Assembly: GCF_020873875.1 (NCBI RefSeq)
Contig: NZ_JAHWGU010000005.1
Location: 1-64,000 of the forward strand
Direction of reading: 5' to 3'
Length of the DNA: 64,000 nt
Origin: Actinoplanes sp. DH11
GTDB taxonomy: Bacteria > Actinomycetota > Actinomycetes > Mycobacteriales > Micromonosporaceae
Shown here: positions 18,478 to 28,434 of the stretch, one piece after another
Layout: each line of letters starts with the position of its first letter
Position numbering within the stretch: position 1 is the first letter of the stretch
The notes under the pieces: model-generated
The model's input: the letters and a program-made list of their open reading frames with translations, nothing else
Database searches by the model: none
Told to the model about the DNA's origin: nothing
Position numbers and translations under genes: made by a program

Positions 18478-20853
18478 ATGCCGGGGCCGAAAGTGGTGAT
18501 CATCGGGGCGGGCATCGTCGGTTGTGCCCTCGCCGACGAACTGACCGGTCGTGGCTGGACCGACGTCACCGTGCTGGAGCAGGGCCCGCTCTTCGCCACC
18601 GGCGGCTCCAGTTCGCACTCGGCCGGCCTGGTCGCGCAGACCAGCCCGTCGCGCACCCTGTCCCGGCTGGCCCGGTACACCGCCGAGAAGTACACCGGGC
18701 TCGGCTGTTTCGTCCCGGTCGGCAGCCTCGAGGTGGCCACCACCCCGGAGCGGCTCGCCGAACTGCACCGGCGGTTCGGGTTCGGTCAATCCTGGGGGAT
18801 CGCCTCGGCGGTGCTCGGCCCGGACGCCTGCCACACGCTCTTCCCGCTGCTGGCGACGGAACGCGTCCTCGGCGGCCTGCACGTTCCCGGTGACGGGATC
18901 GTCGCGGTGCTGCGGGCCGCGGAGGCGCAGGCGGCGCGGGCGGCCCGGCGCGGCGCCCGGTTCATCGGCAACGAACGGGTGATCGGCATCGACCGGCAGG
19001 GCGGCCAGGTCGCCGGGGTGCGCAGCGCGGACGCCACCCATCCGGCCGATGTGGTGGTCAGCTGTGCCGGATTCTGGGGTCCGGCGATCGGCGAACCGGC
19101 CGGGGTGCCGATCCCGTTGCTGCCGATGGCCCACCAGTACGCCCGGACCGCCGGCGCCGGTGCCACCGAACGGCTGCCGATTCTGCGGCACCCGGACCGC
19201 GGTCTCTACTTCCGGTCCTACGGCGACCGGCTCGGCATCGGCTCCCACCTGCACGAGCCGATTCCGGTACGCCTCGCCGACCTGCCCGGCGACGCGCACC
19301 CGGCGATGCTGCCGTTCACGCCCGACACGTTCAAACAGTCCTGGGCGGCAGCGGCAGAACTGCTCCCCGGCCTGCGGCGTACCGCCCTGGAGGAGGCCTT
19401 CAACGGGGTCCTCTCGGTCACCGCTGACGGGTTCCCGCTGCTCGGCGAGGCCCGTGACCTGCGTGGTCTCTGGGTCGCCGAGGCCGTCGGCGTGGACTGC
19501 TCGGCCGGTGCCGCGAAGGCTCTCGCGGAGTGGCTCGTCGACGGTTACCCCGGCATCGACCTGCACGAGTGCGACCTGAACCGGTTCGACGCCGCACAGC
19601 TCACCCCGGCCTACGTGCGGCGGCGCGCGATCCGCGGCTACGCGACGAGCTGCGGCATCCGCCACCCGCTCGACCCGGCCCCGGTGCGCAACCTGCGGCT
19701 CAGCCCGTTCCATCCGCGGCAGGCCGAGCTGGGCGCGGTCTTCGGCGAGGCGGCGGGCTGGGAGCGGCCCCTGTGGTACGCGTCCAATCCGTCACCCGGC
19801 GAGGCCCCGCAGCCGGACGAGTGGTCGGGGCGGCACTGGTCGCCGATCGCCGGCACCGAGGCTCGGCAGACCCGCAAGCGCGTCGCCCTCCACGATCTGA
19901 CACCGCAGACCCGGATCGTCGTGACCGGCCCGGCCGCCGCCGTGTCCGCGATGATCGGCAGCGACGCCGACCGGCCGGTCGGCACCGTCGCGCATGTCCT
20001 GCTGCTCGATCCGGCCGGCGGGGTCCGGGCCGACCTCACCGTCGCCCGGCTGGCCGCGGAGCGTTTTCTGATCGGTGCGGGTGGTCCGCTCGACACGGAC
20101 CTGCTGCTGCGGCGGGCGCCGACCGGCGTCCAGGTCCGGGACGTCACCGGCGGCACGTGCGCGGTCGGCCTGTGGGGGCCGCGCGCCGGCGAACTGCTCG
20201 GGCCCCTGCTCGGGCCGGGACCGGCGGCGCCGCCGGGGGTGGGCGCGGGACTGCCGGGGCGGCCGGCTCCGGGCGCGCCGGAGCCGGCGGGCGGACCGGG
20301 CGGGGACGCGGTGGAGGGGCATGTCGGCATGGTGCCGGTGACGATGCTGCGGATCTCCGCCGTCGGCGAACCGGGATGGGAGATCAGCACCGAGGCGCAG
20401 TACGGGTTACGCCTCTGGGACACGCTGTGGGAGGCCGGCCGGGAGACGGGACTAGTCGCGGCCGGCTGGCTCGCCTACGAAAGCCTGCGGATCGAGCACG
20501 GCCGGCGGCGCTGGGGTGTCGATCTGAGCTGCGAGGACGATCCGGTCCAGGCCGGCCTGCGGTCCGGTCCGCGACCGCCGGACCGGAGCCTGACCTGTCT
20601 GCGCGTGGACGACACCGGTGCGGTGCCGGTGGGCGGCGAACCCGTCTACGCCGGTGGGTTCGCGGTGGGCCACGTGACGAGTGCCGCGTACGGCTGGACG
20701 GCCGGCGCCCCGGTCGCGCTCGCGTGGCTGCCGGCCGCCCTCGCCGTGCCGGGCGCACAGGTGGAGATCGGATACTTCGATCGCAGGCTTCTCGCCACCG
20801 TCGCCGCGGAGCCGCTGCACGATCCTGAGCAGGAGCGCCACCGGCGTCAGTAA
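18478..20853 (+). CDS. FAD-dependent dimethylglycine/sarcosine dehydrogenase-like protein (DAO-GcvT fusion)
   Basis: 791 aa. N-terminal DAO-type oxidoreductase domain (about 5-370) with the dinucleotide motif [17 protein letters not shown] and GSSSHSAGL, in which His47 matches the covalent-flavin His of dimethylglycine dehydrogenases. A middle linker domain (about 375-440) precedes GcvT-type folate-binding domains (about 450-785), with [16 protein letters not shown] and [18 protein letters not shown] segments. The family oxidatively demethylates N-methylglycines and passes the one-carbon unit to tetrahydrofolate. A stop codon directly precedes the ATG, so 18478 is the earliest start in this frame. 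A Gly/Pro/Ala-rich insert (about 582-620) is unusual. It is followed after 11 bp by a sarcosine-oxidase-like gene. Confidence 0.9.
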   Translation: MPGPKVVIIGAGIVGCALADELTGRGWTDVTVLEQGPLFATGGSSSHSAGLVAQTSPSRTLSRLARYTAEKYTGLGCFVPVGSLEVATTPERLAELHRRFGFGQSWGIASAVLGPDACHTLFPLLATERVLGGLHVPGDGIVAVLRAAEAQAARAARRGARFIGNERVIGIDRQGGQVAGVRSADATHPADVVVSCAGFWGPAIGEPAGVPIPLLPMAHQYARTAGAGATERLPILRHPDRGLYFRSYGDRLGIGSHLHEPIPVRLADLPGDAHPAMLPFTPDTFKQSWAAAAELLPGLRRTALEEAFNGVLSVTADGFPLLGEARDLRGLWVAEAVGVDCSAGAAKALAEWLVDGYPGIDLHECDLNRFDAAQLTPAYVRRRAIRGYATSCGIRHPLDPAPVRNLRLSPFHPRQAELGAVFGEAAGWERPLWYASNPSPGEAPQPDEWSGRHWSPIAGTEARQTRKRVALHDLTPQTRIVVTGPAAAVSAMIGSDADRPVGTVAHVLLLDPAGGVRADLTVARLAAERFLIGAGGPLDTDLLLRRAPTGVQVRDVTGGTCAVGLWGPRAGELLGPLLGPGPAAPPGVGAGLPGRPAPGAPEPAGGPGGDAVEGHVGMVPVTMLRISAVGEPGWEISTEAQYGLRLWDTLWEAGRETGLVAAGWLAYESLRIEHGRRRWGVDLSCEDDPVQAGLRSGPRPPDRSLTCLRVDDTGAVPVGGEPVYAGGFAVGHVTSAAYGWTAGAPVALAWLPAALAVPGAQVEIGYFDRRLLATVAAEPLHDPEQERHRRQ

Positions 20854-20864
20854 GGAGCCCGATC

Positions 20865-22034
20865 TTGCCCGCTTACGATGTGATCGTTGTCGGTCTCGGG
20901 GGCATGGGCAGTGCCACCGTCCACCATCTCGCCGCCCGCGGGCACCGGGTGCTGGGCCTGGAGCGGTTCGGGCCGGGGCACGACCGGGGCGCCAGCCACG
21001 GCGGCACCCGGATCATCCGGCAGTCCTACTTCGAGGGACCGGAGTACGTTCCGCTGCTGCTCCGGGCGTACGAGTTGTGGGACCGGCTGGCCACCGACTC
21101 GGCGACCGACCTGATCACCCTGACCGGTGGCGTGATGGTGGGGCGGCCGGAGTCGCGCACCGTCGCGGGTGCCCTGGCCAGCGCGCGGCAGCACGGCCTG
21201 GAGCACGAGCTGCTCGACGCGGCCGAGCTGCGCCGCCGTTTCCCGACGACGGCGCCACAGCCGGACGAGGTGGCGCTCTACGAGGCGAAGGCCGGTTTCG
21301 TGCGACCGGAGCGGACCGTGCGGGCGCAGCTCGGCCTGGCCGCCCGGCACGGCGCCGACCTGCGGTTCGGCGAGCCGATGGAGTCCTGGGCGCCGGACAC
21401 CGGCGGCGGGGTGCGGGTGCGTACCGCCGCCGGGATGTACACGGCCGGTCAGCTGGTGATCACTCCCGGTCCCTGGGCACCGGAGTTGCTGGCCGGCCTC
21501 GGTGTGCCGGTGCGCATCGAGCGGCAGGTGCAGCACTGGTTCCGGCCGCGCGGGGGTGTGACGCCGTTCCTCGCCGACCGGCATCCGGTGCACATCTGGG
21601 AACCGGCCGAGGGCAGTCAGATGTACGGCTTCCCGGCCGTCGACGGCCCGGACGGCGGCGTGAAGATCGCGTTCTTCCGGCGCGGGACGCTCACCACCCC
21701 GGACGGCCTGGACACCACCGTGCACCCGGACGAGATCGCCGAGATGGCCGCCGCGGCCGGCCGGATTCTGCCCGATCTGCCCGGCGAGTGGCTCCGCGGC
21801 GAACCCTGCCTCTACAGCACCACGCCCGATGAGCACTTCGTGATCGGCCGGCACCCGGGGCACGAGGCGGTCACCGTGGCCTGCGGTTTCTCCGGGCACG
21901 GGTTCAAGTTCGTGCCGGTGGTGGGTGAGATCGTGGCGGACCTCGCGACGACCGGCGGCACCGCCCACGCGACAGGGCTTTTCGATCCGCGGCGGTTCCT
22001 CAGTGGCATGATCGCAACAAATGGGGGTAATTAA
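20865..22034 (+). CDS. Monomeric sarcosine oxidase / N-methyltryptophan oxidase (MSOX/SolA family)
   Basis: 389 aa, the family's usual length. Dinucleotide motif [21 protein letters not shown] (about 6-26), the conserved [15 protein letters not shown] (about 41-55), Cys in [14 protein letters not shown] that matches the covalent FAD attachment site, and [15 protein letters not shown] near the C-terminus. It oxidises a secondary N-methyl amino acid to the free amino acid with formaldehyde and hydrogen peroxide. TTG start with AAGGAG upstream. It forms an operon with the dimethylglycine dehydrogenase-like gene, fitting stepwise demethylation of dimethylglycine to glycine; the true substrate is inferred. 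Confidence 0.92.
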   Translation: MPAYDVIVVGLGGMGSATVHHLAARGHRVLGLERFGPGHDRGASHGGTRIIRQSYFEGPEYVPLLLRAYELWDRLATDSATDLITLTGGVMVGRPESRTVAGALASARQHGLEHELLDAAELRRRFPTTAPQPDEVALYEAKAGFVRPERTVRAQLGLAARHGADLRFGEPMESWAPDTGGGVRVRTAAGMYTAGQLVITPGPWAPELLAGLGVPVRIERQVQHWFRPRGGVTPFLADRHPVHIWEPAEGSQMYGFPAVDGPDGGVKIAFFRRGTLTTPDGLDTTVHPDEIAEMAAAAGRILPDLPGEWLRGEPCLYSTTPDEHFVIGRHPGHEAVTVACGFSGHGFKFVPVVGEIVADLATTGGTAHATGLFDPRRFLSGMIATNGGN

Positions 22035-22118
22035 CCCAGACTCGGACACAAGGCTCCATGGTCTGCCCTAACTTAGGCCAGGTTCTACTCGGGCAAACCG
22101 ACTGAAACGGAGCATGTC

Positions 22119-22883
22119 GTGCGTTCATCAAGACTGGCGCGGGGCGGCCTCCTGGCCTCCGCCCTGCTCTCCATGCTGGCCGCCGTGCACGCCGGCGGAG
22201 CACGCGCCGCCGACGGCGACGCCCGCACGATCGAGCCGATCAGCGCCGGGTACGCGGACTCGCTCGCCCTCAACGGCACCGCCGCCGTCACCTCGGAACG
22301 GGGCGACAAGCGGGTTCTCGAACTGACGAACGGCAGCTTCAAGCAGGCCGGCTCGGCATGGTCGACGAACCGGATCGACCTGACCGAGCCCTTCGAGACG
22401 TCGTTCAAGGCGTACCTGCACCACGGCACGCCCGGCGCCGACGGCATCGCGTTCCTGGCACAGGGCGCCGGCCCGCGGGCGCTCGGCGGCTGGGGTGGCG
22501 GCCTCGGTTACCGCGGCATCTCCCGGAGCGTCGCGGTCGAGTTCGACACCTACCAGAACACGCCCGACCCGAGCAGCAACCACCTCGCCGTCGTCCTCGG
22601 TGGCAACCCGGACCGGCACACCGCGACCGCCGAGTCGTCGATCCCGCTGTTCGGCAAGCCGTTCCAGGCACGCCTGCGCTACGACGCCGCCGCACAAAAC
22701 CTGAAGGTCTACGTGCGGCCGGTGTCGAAGGGCTCGACCGAGCAACTGCTGCTGGACCAGAACGTCGACCTCGCCGCGCGTACCGGCGCGACGAGCGGCT
22801 GGGTCGGCTTCACCGCGTCCACCGGCGACGTCACCGCCCGGCAGGACATCTACGACTGGACGGTCGGCACGCCGCAGGCGTGA
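22119..22883 (+). CDS. Secreted L-type (legume-like) lectin domain protein
   Basis: 254 aa, GTG start with CGGAG upstream. A signal peptide (1-30, ending ARAAD) is followed by a single legume-lectin beta-sandwich (about 40-250). Recognisable elements: FKAYLHHGTPGADGIAFLAQ, the core strand VAVEFDTYQNTPDPSSNHLAVVL carrying the expected metal/sugar-binding Asp and Asn, and the closing strand TGATSGWVGFTASTG. No membrane anchor is seen, so it is probably released. It stands just ahead of a polysaccharide operon, and may bind the product or a host/soil glycan. The ligand is unknown. Confidence 0.88.
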   Translation: MRSSRLARGGLLASALLSMLAAVHAGGARAADGDARTIEPISAGYADSLALNGTAAVTSERGDKRVLELTNGSFKQAGSAWSTNRIDLTEPFETSFKAYLHHGTPGADGIAFLAQGAGPRALGGWGGGLGYRGISRSVAVEFDTYQNTPDPSSNHLAVVLGGNPDRHTATAESSIPLFGKPFQARLRYDAAAQNLKVYVRPVSKGSTEQLLLDQNVDLAARTGATSGWVGFTASTGDVTARQDIYDWTVGTPQA

Positions 22884-22892
22884 TCGGCGACC

Positions 22893-22926
22893 GGCGTCGC
22901 CCGCTGTTCTCGCGCGGCGCGACGCC
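22893..22926 (+). terminator. Hairpin after the lectin gene
   Basis: An 8-bp stem (22893-22900 with 22919-22926, 18-nt loop) starts 9 nt after the lectin stop. It probably separates the lectin transcript from the glycosyltransferase operon starting at 23002. Confidence 0.45.
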
Positions 22927-23001
22927 CGGCGTACCCCTCTGACGCACCCATGCTCTCCGGCCCGCCCGGGCCGGCTCCACCCTGCCCGATCGGAGACAGC
23001 T

Positions 23002-23895
23002 ATGCCCACGGTCGACCGTGTGCTTTCCGACGAGACCGCCGACGAGACAGGTGCTGAGCGGTCCACCGTCCACCGGCCCATCGCTCATCGGCTCCCCACT
23101 CATCGATCCGCCGCGGCACCGCCCGGCGCCGGGACCGAACCCACGGTGAGCGTGATCGTTCCGGCGCTGAACGAGGCCCGGAACCTGCCGCACGTGTTCG
23201 CGCGGCTCCCGGAGGTGGACGAGATCGTGCTGGTCGACGGGGGGTCCACGGACGACACCGTGGCCGTCGCCCGCCGGCTGCGCCCCGACATCCGCGTCGT
23301 CCGGCAGAACCGCCGTGGCAAGGGCAACGCCCTGGCCTGCGGCTTCGCCGCCGCCACCGGGGACATCATCGTCATGATCGACGCCGACGGGTCCACCGAT
23401 CCGCTGGAGATTCCCAGCTTCGTGCAGACGCTGCGGGCCGGCGCCGACTTCGCGAAGGGCTCCCGGTTCGGCCCGCGCGGCGGCAGCGCCGACATCACCC
23501 GGCTGCGCCGGGCCGGTAACAAGTGCCTGAGTGTGCTGGTCAACGCGTTGTTCGGGACCCGGTACAGCGACCTCTGCTACGGCTACAACGCGTTCTGGGC
23601 CCGGCACCTGCACGTCTTCGCGCTGGACAGCACGTCCCCGGCGCCGGACAACGCCGACGGACGGCTCTGGGGCGACGGTTTCGAGATCGAGACTCTGCTG
23701 AACCTGCGCGCGGCCCGCGCCGACCTGGACATCGTGGAGGTGCCGAGTTTTGAGCACTCCCGGATCCACGGCGTCAGCAACCTCAACGCGTTCACCGACG
23801 GCATGCGGGTGCTGCGGACCATCGCCCGTGAATGGCGGCCCCGGCAGCGGAACGCCGCGAAGACGGAGGTCCGGGACGGGGCGCGCGTCGGATGA
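23002..23895 (+). CDS. Family 2 glycosyltransferase
   Basis: 297 aa. GGAGA Shine-Dalgarno 6 nt before the ATG. A short, probably disordered N-terminus (1-48) precedes a GT-A fold: VSVIVPALNEARNLPHVF, VDEIVLVDGGSTDDT, the RRGKGNALACGFAAATGDII segment and the metal-binding MIDADGSTDP. This pattern is that of polyprenol-phosphate sugar synthases and other GT2 enzymes that take nucleotide sugars. No membrane helices are seen. It is first in a run of seven overlapping genes (to 32258), so it may begin assembly of a lipid-linked glycan. Sugar and acceptor are unknown. Confidence 0.9.
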   Translation: MPTVDRVLSDETADETGAERSTVHRPIAHRLPTHRSAAAPPGAGTEPTVSVIVPALNEARNLPHVFARLPEVDEIVLVDGGSTDDTVAVARRLRPDIRVVRQNRRGKGNALACGFAAATGDIIVMIDADGSTDPLEIPSFVQTLRAGADFAKGSRFGPRGGSADITRLRRAGNKCLSVLVNALFGTRYSDLCYGYNAFWARHLHVFALDSTSPAPDNADGRLWGDGFEIETLLNLRAARADLDIVEVPSFEHSRIHGVSNLNAFTDGMRVLRTIAREWRPRQRNAAKTEVRDGARVG

Positions 23896-25004
23896 GGATC
23901 GGAGTCGTCTCGAACGCGTACCACCCGGACATCGGCGGGGTGGAGACCCATGTGAAGCGCCTCTGCGCCGGACTGGCGGCCGCCGGTGACGACGTCGAGG
24001 TGATCACCCAGCACGCGACGGGTTCGGTGGACGACATCGACGGTGTGCTGGTGCGGCGGTTCCCGCTGACCGTCCCGGCACGTGACTACCGCCTGTCGCT
24101 TCCGCTCTGGCGGTGGTTGCGCACCCATGCGCAGGCGTACGACGTCCTGCACGTCCACAGCTACCACGCCCTGGTCGCGCTCTGTGCCGCCCACGGTGGC
24201 GCCGGCACCCCGATGGTCTTCACGCCGCACTACCACGGGACCGGGCACACCCGGTTCCGTGCCGCGCTGCACCCGCTGTACCGGCCGTTCGGGCGTACCG
24301 TGCTGACCCGCTCCAGCGCCGTCGTCTGCGTCACGGCCGCCGAGCGGGACGTGCTGCTGCGGCACTTCCCGGAGGTCGCCGACCGGACCGTGGTGATCCC
24401 GAACGGCACCGACCCGCGCCCGGCCGTACCCGTGGTCCCCGCGCAGTCCCGGCGGATCCTCTGCGTCGGCCGGCTCGAGCAGTACAAGCGGGTGGACCGG
24501 GTGATCCGGGCGATGGCCCATCTCGGCCCGGACCACCGGCTCGACGTGGTCGGCACCGGACCGGCCGCCGGGCAGTGGCGTCAGCTCGCGGCCCGGCTCG
24601 GGCTGGCCGGCCAGGTCGTCTTCCACGGCCGGCTGGACGACGCCGCGTTCGCGTCCTGCCTGGCGCAGGCGTCGGCTGCGGTCTCCGCGTCGGCGCACGA
24701 GGCGTTCGGCCTGTCGGTCGCCGACGCGCTGGCCGCCGGCCTGCCCACGGTCGCCGCGCCGATCCCGGCACATCAGGAGGTGGCCCGGATGGCCGGCGAC
24801 GGTGTGTGGCTGCGCTACGCCGACCCGGACGACGAGGCCGACCTGGCCGCCGCGATGATCGAGGCGACCTCGGCCGGCCGCCGGCGTCCGGCCGCGTTGC
24901 CCACCTGGGACGACGTGGTCGGTGGCATCCGTGCCGTCTACACCGCGGTGGTGAAGCAGGCCGCTGCGGCCGCCCGGCCGGCCGCGGCGGGGGCCGTCGC
25001 CTGA
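23892..25004 (+). CDS. Family 4-type glycosyltransferase (GT-B fold)
   Basis: 370 aa from the ATG at 23892, which overlaps the previous stop (ATGA). N-terminal acceptor domain: MRIGVVSNAYHPDIGGVETHVKRL, the usual opening of GT4 enzymes. C-terminal nucleotide-sugar domain: ILCVGRLEQYKRVDRVIRAM and SAHEAFGLSVADALAAGLPTVAAP, the EX7E-like donor site. Cytosolic retaining transferase, sugar unknown. An in-frame upstream ATG exists but has no support. Part of the tightly coupled polysaccharide operon. Confidence 0.9.
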   Translation: MRIGVVSNAYHPDIGGVETHVKRLCAGLAAAGDDVEVITQHATGSVDDIDGVLVRRFPLTVPARDYRLSLPLWRWLRTHAQAYDVLHVHSYHALVALCAAHGGAGTPMVFTPHYHGTGHTRFRAALHPLYRPFGRTVLTRSSAVVCVTAAERDVLLRHFPEVADRTVVIPNGTDPRPAVPVVPAQSRRILCVGRLEQYKRVDRVIRAMAHLGPDHRLDVVGTGPAAGQWRQLAARLGLAGQVVFHGRLDDAAFASCLAQASAAVSASAHEAFGLSVADALAAGLPTVAAPIPAHQEVARMAGDGVWLRYADPDDEADLAAAMIEATSAGRRRPAALPTWDDVVGGIRAVYTAVVKQAAAAARPAAAGAVA

Positions 25005-26983
25005 TGGGTGCGACCGCGGCCGGGGTGGACGCCGGCCGGTTCCCGCGTACCCGGCTGCCGGCCGGCGGTCCCGCCGCCGGCCGGCGTGGCCCCTTCCGCG
25101 GCCTCCTGCGTGCCGGCGGATCAGCGGCGGGCTGGTGTGCGCTGACGCTCACGATCGCCGCGGCGGCCGGCGCCGCCGCACTCGTCGTCGCCTACCGGCG
25201 GGCCGAGTGGGGGCAGGGCGGCCAGTTCGGCTGGTTCTGGGCCGGCATGCTGATCTTCACGCTGCCGGCGGCCTGGTGGGGGATGCGCACGGGCGTGAGT
25301 GCCCGGCTGCGCCTCGCCGTGCTGGCCGGCTACGGATGCTTCACCTACCTCCCGAAACTGCTGCGCAACCCGGGCGGCCCGCTCTACCACGACGAGTACG
25401 CGCACTGGGGCCAGAGCCACGACATCCTCCTCGACGGCCGGCTCTTCGAGCAGAACCCGATCGTCCGGGTGATCGGCGACTACCCGGGGCTGCACGCGAC
25501 CGTCTCGTCGCTCGCGGCGCTCACCGGCCTCTCCGTCTGGCACGCCGCGCTGCTGGCGCTGATCACCGCCCACGTCCTCGTGCTCCTCGGCGTCGCGGTC
25601 CTCGCCGGACAGCTCTGGCCGGACCCGCGGGCCGGCGTCGCGGCCGCCTTCGCGTACAGCCTGAACAGCTCGTTCCTCTTCTTCGACACCCAGCTCGGGT
25701 ACGAGTCCCTCGCCCTCTGCGTCCTCGTCTGGGCCCTGGCCGGTGCCCTGCGCGCGATGCGGGCCACCACCCGGGACGGCCGGTTCGGCTGGGCCGCGTT
25801 CACGTGGCTGCTCGCGCTCACAGCCGTGGCGACCCATCACCTCACCGCGCTCTGGCTCACCGGCATCCTCGGCCTGCTCTCGATCACCGCGACGCTCGGC
25901 CCGCTGCGCACCGCGGCCCGGACCGGCTGGGCGCTCACCGGTGGCGTCGCGCTGATCACCGGACTCTGGATGAGTGCTGTCGCACCGCGTACCGGTAGCT
26001 ACCTCGACCCCTACCTGGGCCGCGCCCTCGGTCAGTTCGGCGGCCTGGCCGGCGGCGGCTCCGGCGGGCGCACGCTCTTCAGCCAGTCGATCGCACCCTG
26101 GTGGGAGCGGGCCACCGCGTACGCCGCACCCGGTTTCGCCCTGCTCGCCATGGCCGGCGCCGCCGCACTCTGGTGGCGCCGCCGCCGCACGGCGGACCCG
26201 CTCACCTCAGCCGGAACCGCGGCGATGCTGCTGGTCGGCGCCCTCTACTTCCCGGCCACCCTGCTGATCCTCACCCCGGCCGGCGCCGAGGGAGCCCGCC
26301 GGTCGTGGGCCTTCAGCTACCTGGGCCTCGCACTCGCCGTAGCCCCCCTGATCATCGCCCTGCTGGACCGGCCGCGCAGGCGCCGATCCGCTCCCCGGGT
26401 CGCGCTGCTCGTCCCCGGTGTCGCGCTGCTCGCGGCCTGCGCGTTGATGCTGGTCGGCAACAACGCCGCCGGCATGAACCCGTCCTACCGCTTCCCCGGC
26501 CCGCCGGTCTTCGGCTCCGACACCCGGGCCGCCACCCCCGAAGTCCTCGCCGCCGCCGCCTGGCTCCGCGAGACGCAGGGCCGGGAGGCCCGGCTGGTCG
26601 CCGACCGCTACTCCGGCCTGATCTTCGGGTCGTACGGCGAGCAGCACCCGACCACCGGCTCGGCCACCTTCCCGGCGTACGACCTCTACCTCGCCCAGCC
26701 CGGCCGGCCGATGCCCGCCGCCCTGCTGCACCAGCTGCGCAGCTGGCGCTTCGAGTTCCTGGTGGTGGACCGCCGGATGGCCGAACAGGTGCCGGACATC
26801 AAAATCTACTTCGAGACCAACGAGCCGATCCCGCACGACGGCCGGCCCGCCTTCACCCGGGCCCAGCTGACCAAGTTCGACACCCTGCCCTGGCTGATCA
26901 AGATGTACGACGGCCCGCACGTGGCGATCTACCGGTTCGACTTCGGGAGTCTGGACGCCCAGGCGGCGGGGAGCGCACCATGA
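25004..26983 (+). CDS. Polytopic membrane protein, GT-C glycosyltransferase-like
   Basis: 659 aa from an ATG overlapping the previous stop (TGATG). About 11-12 predicted membrane helices between residues 45 and 490, then a roughly 160-residue extracytoplasmic C-terminal domain. The first loop holds YHDEYAHWGQSHDIL, an Asp-x-Glu-type acidic motif at the place where GT-C enzymes (PMT/ArnT-like) carry their catalytic Asp. Such enzymes move sugars from polyprenyl-phosphate donors outside the membrane. Position between glycosyltransferases and a flippase supports this. The identification is by topology and motif only. Confidence 0.75.
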   Translation: MGATAAGVDAGRFPRTRLPAGGPAAGRRGPFRGLLRAGGSAAGWCALTLTIAAAAGAAALVVAYRRAEWGQGGQFGWFWAGMLIFTLPAAWWGMRTGVSARLRLAVLAGYGCFTYLPKLLRNPGGPLYHDEYAHWGQSHDILLDGRLFEQNPIVRVIGDYPGLHATVSSLAALTGLSVWHAALLALITAHVLVLLGVAVLAGQLWPDPRAGVAAAFAYSLNSSFLFFDTQLGYESLALCVLVWALAGALRAMRATTRDGRFGWAAFTWLLALTAVATHHLTALWLTGILGLLSITATLGPLRTAARTGWALTGGVALITGLWMSAVAPRTGSYLDPYLGRALGQFGGLAGGGSGGRTLFSQSIAPWWERATAYAAPGFALLAMAGAAALWWRRRRTADPLTSAGTAAMLLVGALYFPATLLILTPAGAEGARRSWAFSYLGLALAVAPLIIALLDRPRRRRSAPRVALLVPGVALLAACALMLVGNNAAGMNPSYRFPGPPVFGSDTRAATPEVLAAAAWLRETQGREARLVADRYSGLIFGSYGEQHPTTGSATFPAYDLYLAQPGRPMPAALLHQLRSWRFEFLVVDRRMAEQVPDIKIYFETNEPIPHDGRPAFTRAQLTKFDTLPWLIKMYDGPHVAIYRFDFGSLDAQAAGSAP

Positions 26984-28434
26984 CGACGATCCGGGTCACC
27001 TACCTGGCGTACGCCGCCCTGGCCGCCACCCTCGCCGCCGACGGCCGCCCCGCCCTGGCCGTACCCCTCTGCCTGACCGCCCTGCTCTGCTCCGGCGAAC
27101 TCCTGTTGCGCGCCCTGCCCGGCATCCCCGCCGAAAGCGGCGTACCGGCAGCCCGCGCAGGCTTGACCGCCCTGGCCGGCCTGGCAACCTTGCCCCTGGT
27201 AGCGCTCACCCTCCACCTGGCAGGCGCCCCGATCCGCACCGTACCCCTGCTGGCAGGCACCACAGCAGCCGTAACGCTCTCCACCGCATGCGCCCTCTGG
27301 CGCGAGAACCGCCCCACCCAGCCCACCGCCAACGCCGGCGCCGACGCCCGGCCTGTCGCTCACGCCGATGCCGAGCCCTCGTCGCCAGGCCGGCTCCCCG
27401 CCCAGCGAGCCCGCGGCCTCCTCCCACCGGACGACCCGGCTTCAGATCAAGCCCGTGCGCCGGAGTCCCGGGCCGCTTCGGACCATGCCCCTGTGCTGGA
27501 GTCCCCGGCCGCTTCAGATCACGGCCCTTTGCTGGAGTCCCAGGCCGTTTCAGATCACGCCCTTGCGCCGGAGCACTCGGCTTCCTTGGGTCGCGCCCCT
27601 GTGCCTGGTCCGCCGGCGATCTCTGTTCACAACGCCTCCACAAATGTGAAAACACCTGACGCCGTCTCCGGTTTACCGGTAAACCCCGACCGAGGCATGC
27701 ATGTGGTCTCTCCGGAAAGCCCGGCGGGGAAGGTGCGCGTACGCCTGGGGGAGTACGCCCGGAACGGGATGGCGGTCGCCGCTCCCGTGGTGCTGGCCGT
27801 GGCGATCGGTGCGGTGGCCACGCGGGCCTACCTGTCGGCGCCGCGCCCGGAGCAGCCCGGATATCTGAGCGTTGCCCTCAACGGGTGGGCGGCCGGGATC
27901 GACAAGCCGGTGACGGTGCCGGTCCGTGGCCTCGCCGTCCCGGTGCGGGTCACCAGCGCCGGCCTCGACACCCTGACCACGTCGCTGCGTCTGCGCATCG
28001 GCGGCCGGTTGGTGGCCGCACGCCCGGTGACCGTAGGGGCCGATACGGTCCGATCGCTGACCGTGCACGTGCCGGCCATGCCCGCGGACGGCTGCCTGCG
28101 CGCCGTCAGCATCAGTGTCGGCCGGATGAGCACCGGCTTCTACGCCCGGGGGCCGATCACGGATGGCAAGCGCGCCGCATTACTCACCGCTGGCAAGCGC
28201 CGGGCGCCACTCGCCGATGAGCACGGAGCACCGCTGACCGAAAAAGGTCAGGCCGCCCCGCGTCTCAACGGGTCCCTGACAGGCCCGGGCGTCGGCCCGG
28301 CAACACCTGCCGGCTCGGCAGCAGGCGCGGGTACGCCGGCTGGCGTACGTGGCGGTTCCGGCGCCGGTGCGTCGGCTGGGGCTGGGCTTGTGGCGGGCGT
28401 GGTTGCGGGTGGGCGGGGGCGTCCGGGATGTTGA
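26980..28434 (+). CDS. Multi-TM membrane protein with repetitive linker, unknown function
   Basis: 484 aa, ATG overlapping the previous stop (ATGA). Three or four membrane helices at the N-terminus (about 5-105), a long hydrophilic linker (about 110-245) containing four 12-residue repeats of the form ASDHAPVLESPA, a further helix (about 262-282), then a beta-rich extracytoplasmic domain (about 290-390) with a Lys/Arg- and Gly/Ala-rich tail. The arrangement recalls DUF1616-type membrane proteins found in exopolysaccharide loci, but I do not claim membership. Translation is coupled to both neighbours, so it likely works in glycan assembly or export. Confidence 0.65.
   Translation: MTTIRVTYLAYAALAATLAADGRPALAVPLCLTALLCSGELLLRALPGIPAESGVPAARAGLTALAGLATLPLVALTLHLAGAPIRTVPLLAGTTAAVTLSTACALWRENRPTQPTANAGADARPVAHADAEPSSPGRLPAQRARGLLPPDDPASDQARAPESRAASDHAPVLESPAASDHGPLLESQAVSDHALAPEHSASLGRAPVPGPPAISVHNASTNVKTPDAVSGLPVNPDRGMHVVSPESPAGKVRVRLGEYARNGMAVAAPVVLAVAIGAVATRAYLSAPRPEQPGYLSVALNGWAAGIDKPVTVPVRGLAVPVRVTSAGLDTLTTSLRLRIGGRLVAARPVTVGADTVRSLTVHVPAMPADGCLRAVSISVGRMSTGFYARGPITDGKRAALLTAGKRRAPLADEHGAPLTEKGQAAPRLNGSLTGPGVGPATPAGSAAGAGTPAGVRGGSGAGASAGAGLVAGVVAGGRGRPGC
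27439..27582 (+). repeat. Four tandem 36-bp coding repeats
   Basis: Units at 27439, 27475, 27511 and 27547 encode ASDQARAPESRA, ASDHAPVLESPA, ASDHGPLLESQA and VSDHALAPEHSA. They lie in the hydrophilic linker of the membrane protein. Confidence 0.8.

Noticed and set aside
18193..19713. 506-codon minus-strand open frame opposite the flavoprotein
   Set aside because: No domain, Arg/Gly-rich; the plus strand carries clear FAD-binding motifs.
22036..22118. Iron box or riboswitch upstream of the lectin gene
   Set aside because: CTAACTTAGGCCAGG only loosely resembles the IdeR consensus and no conserved riboswitch core is present.
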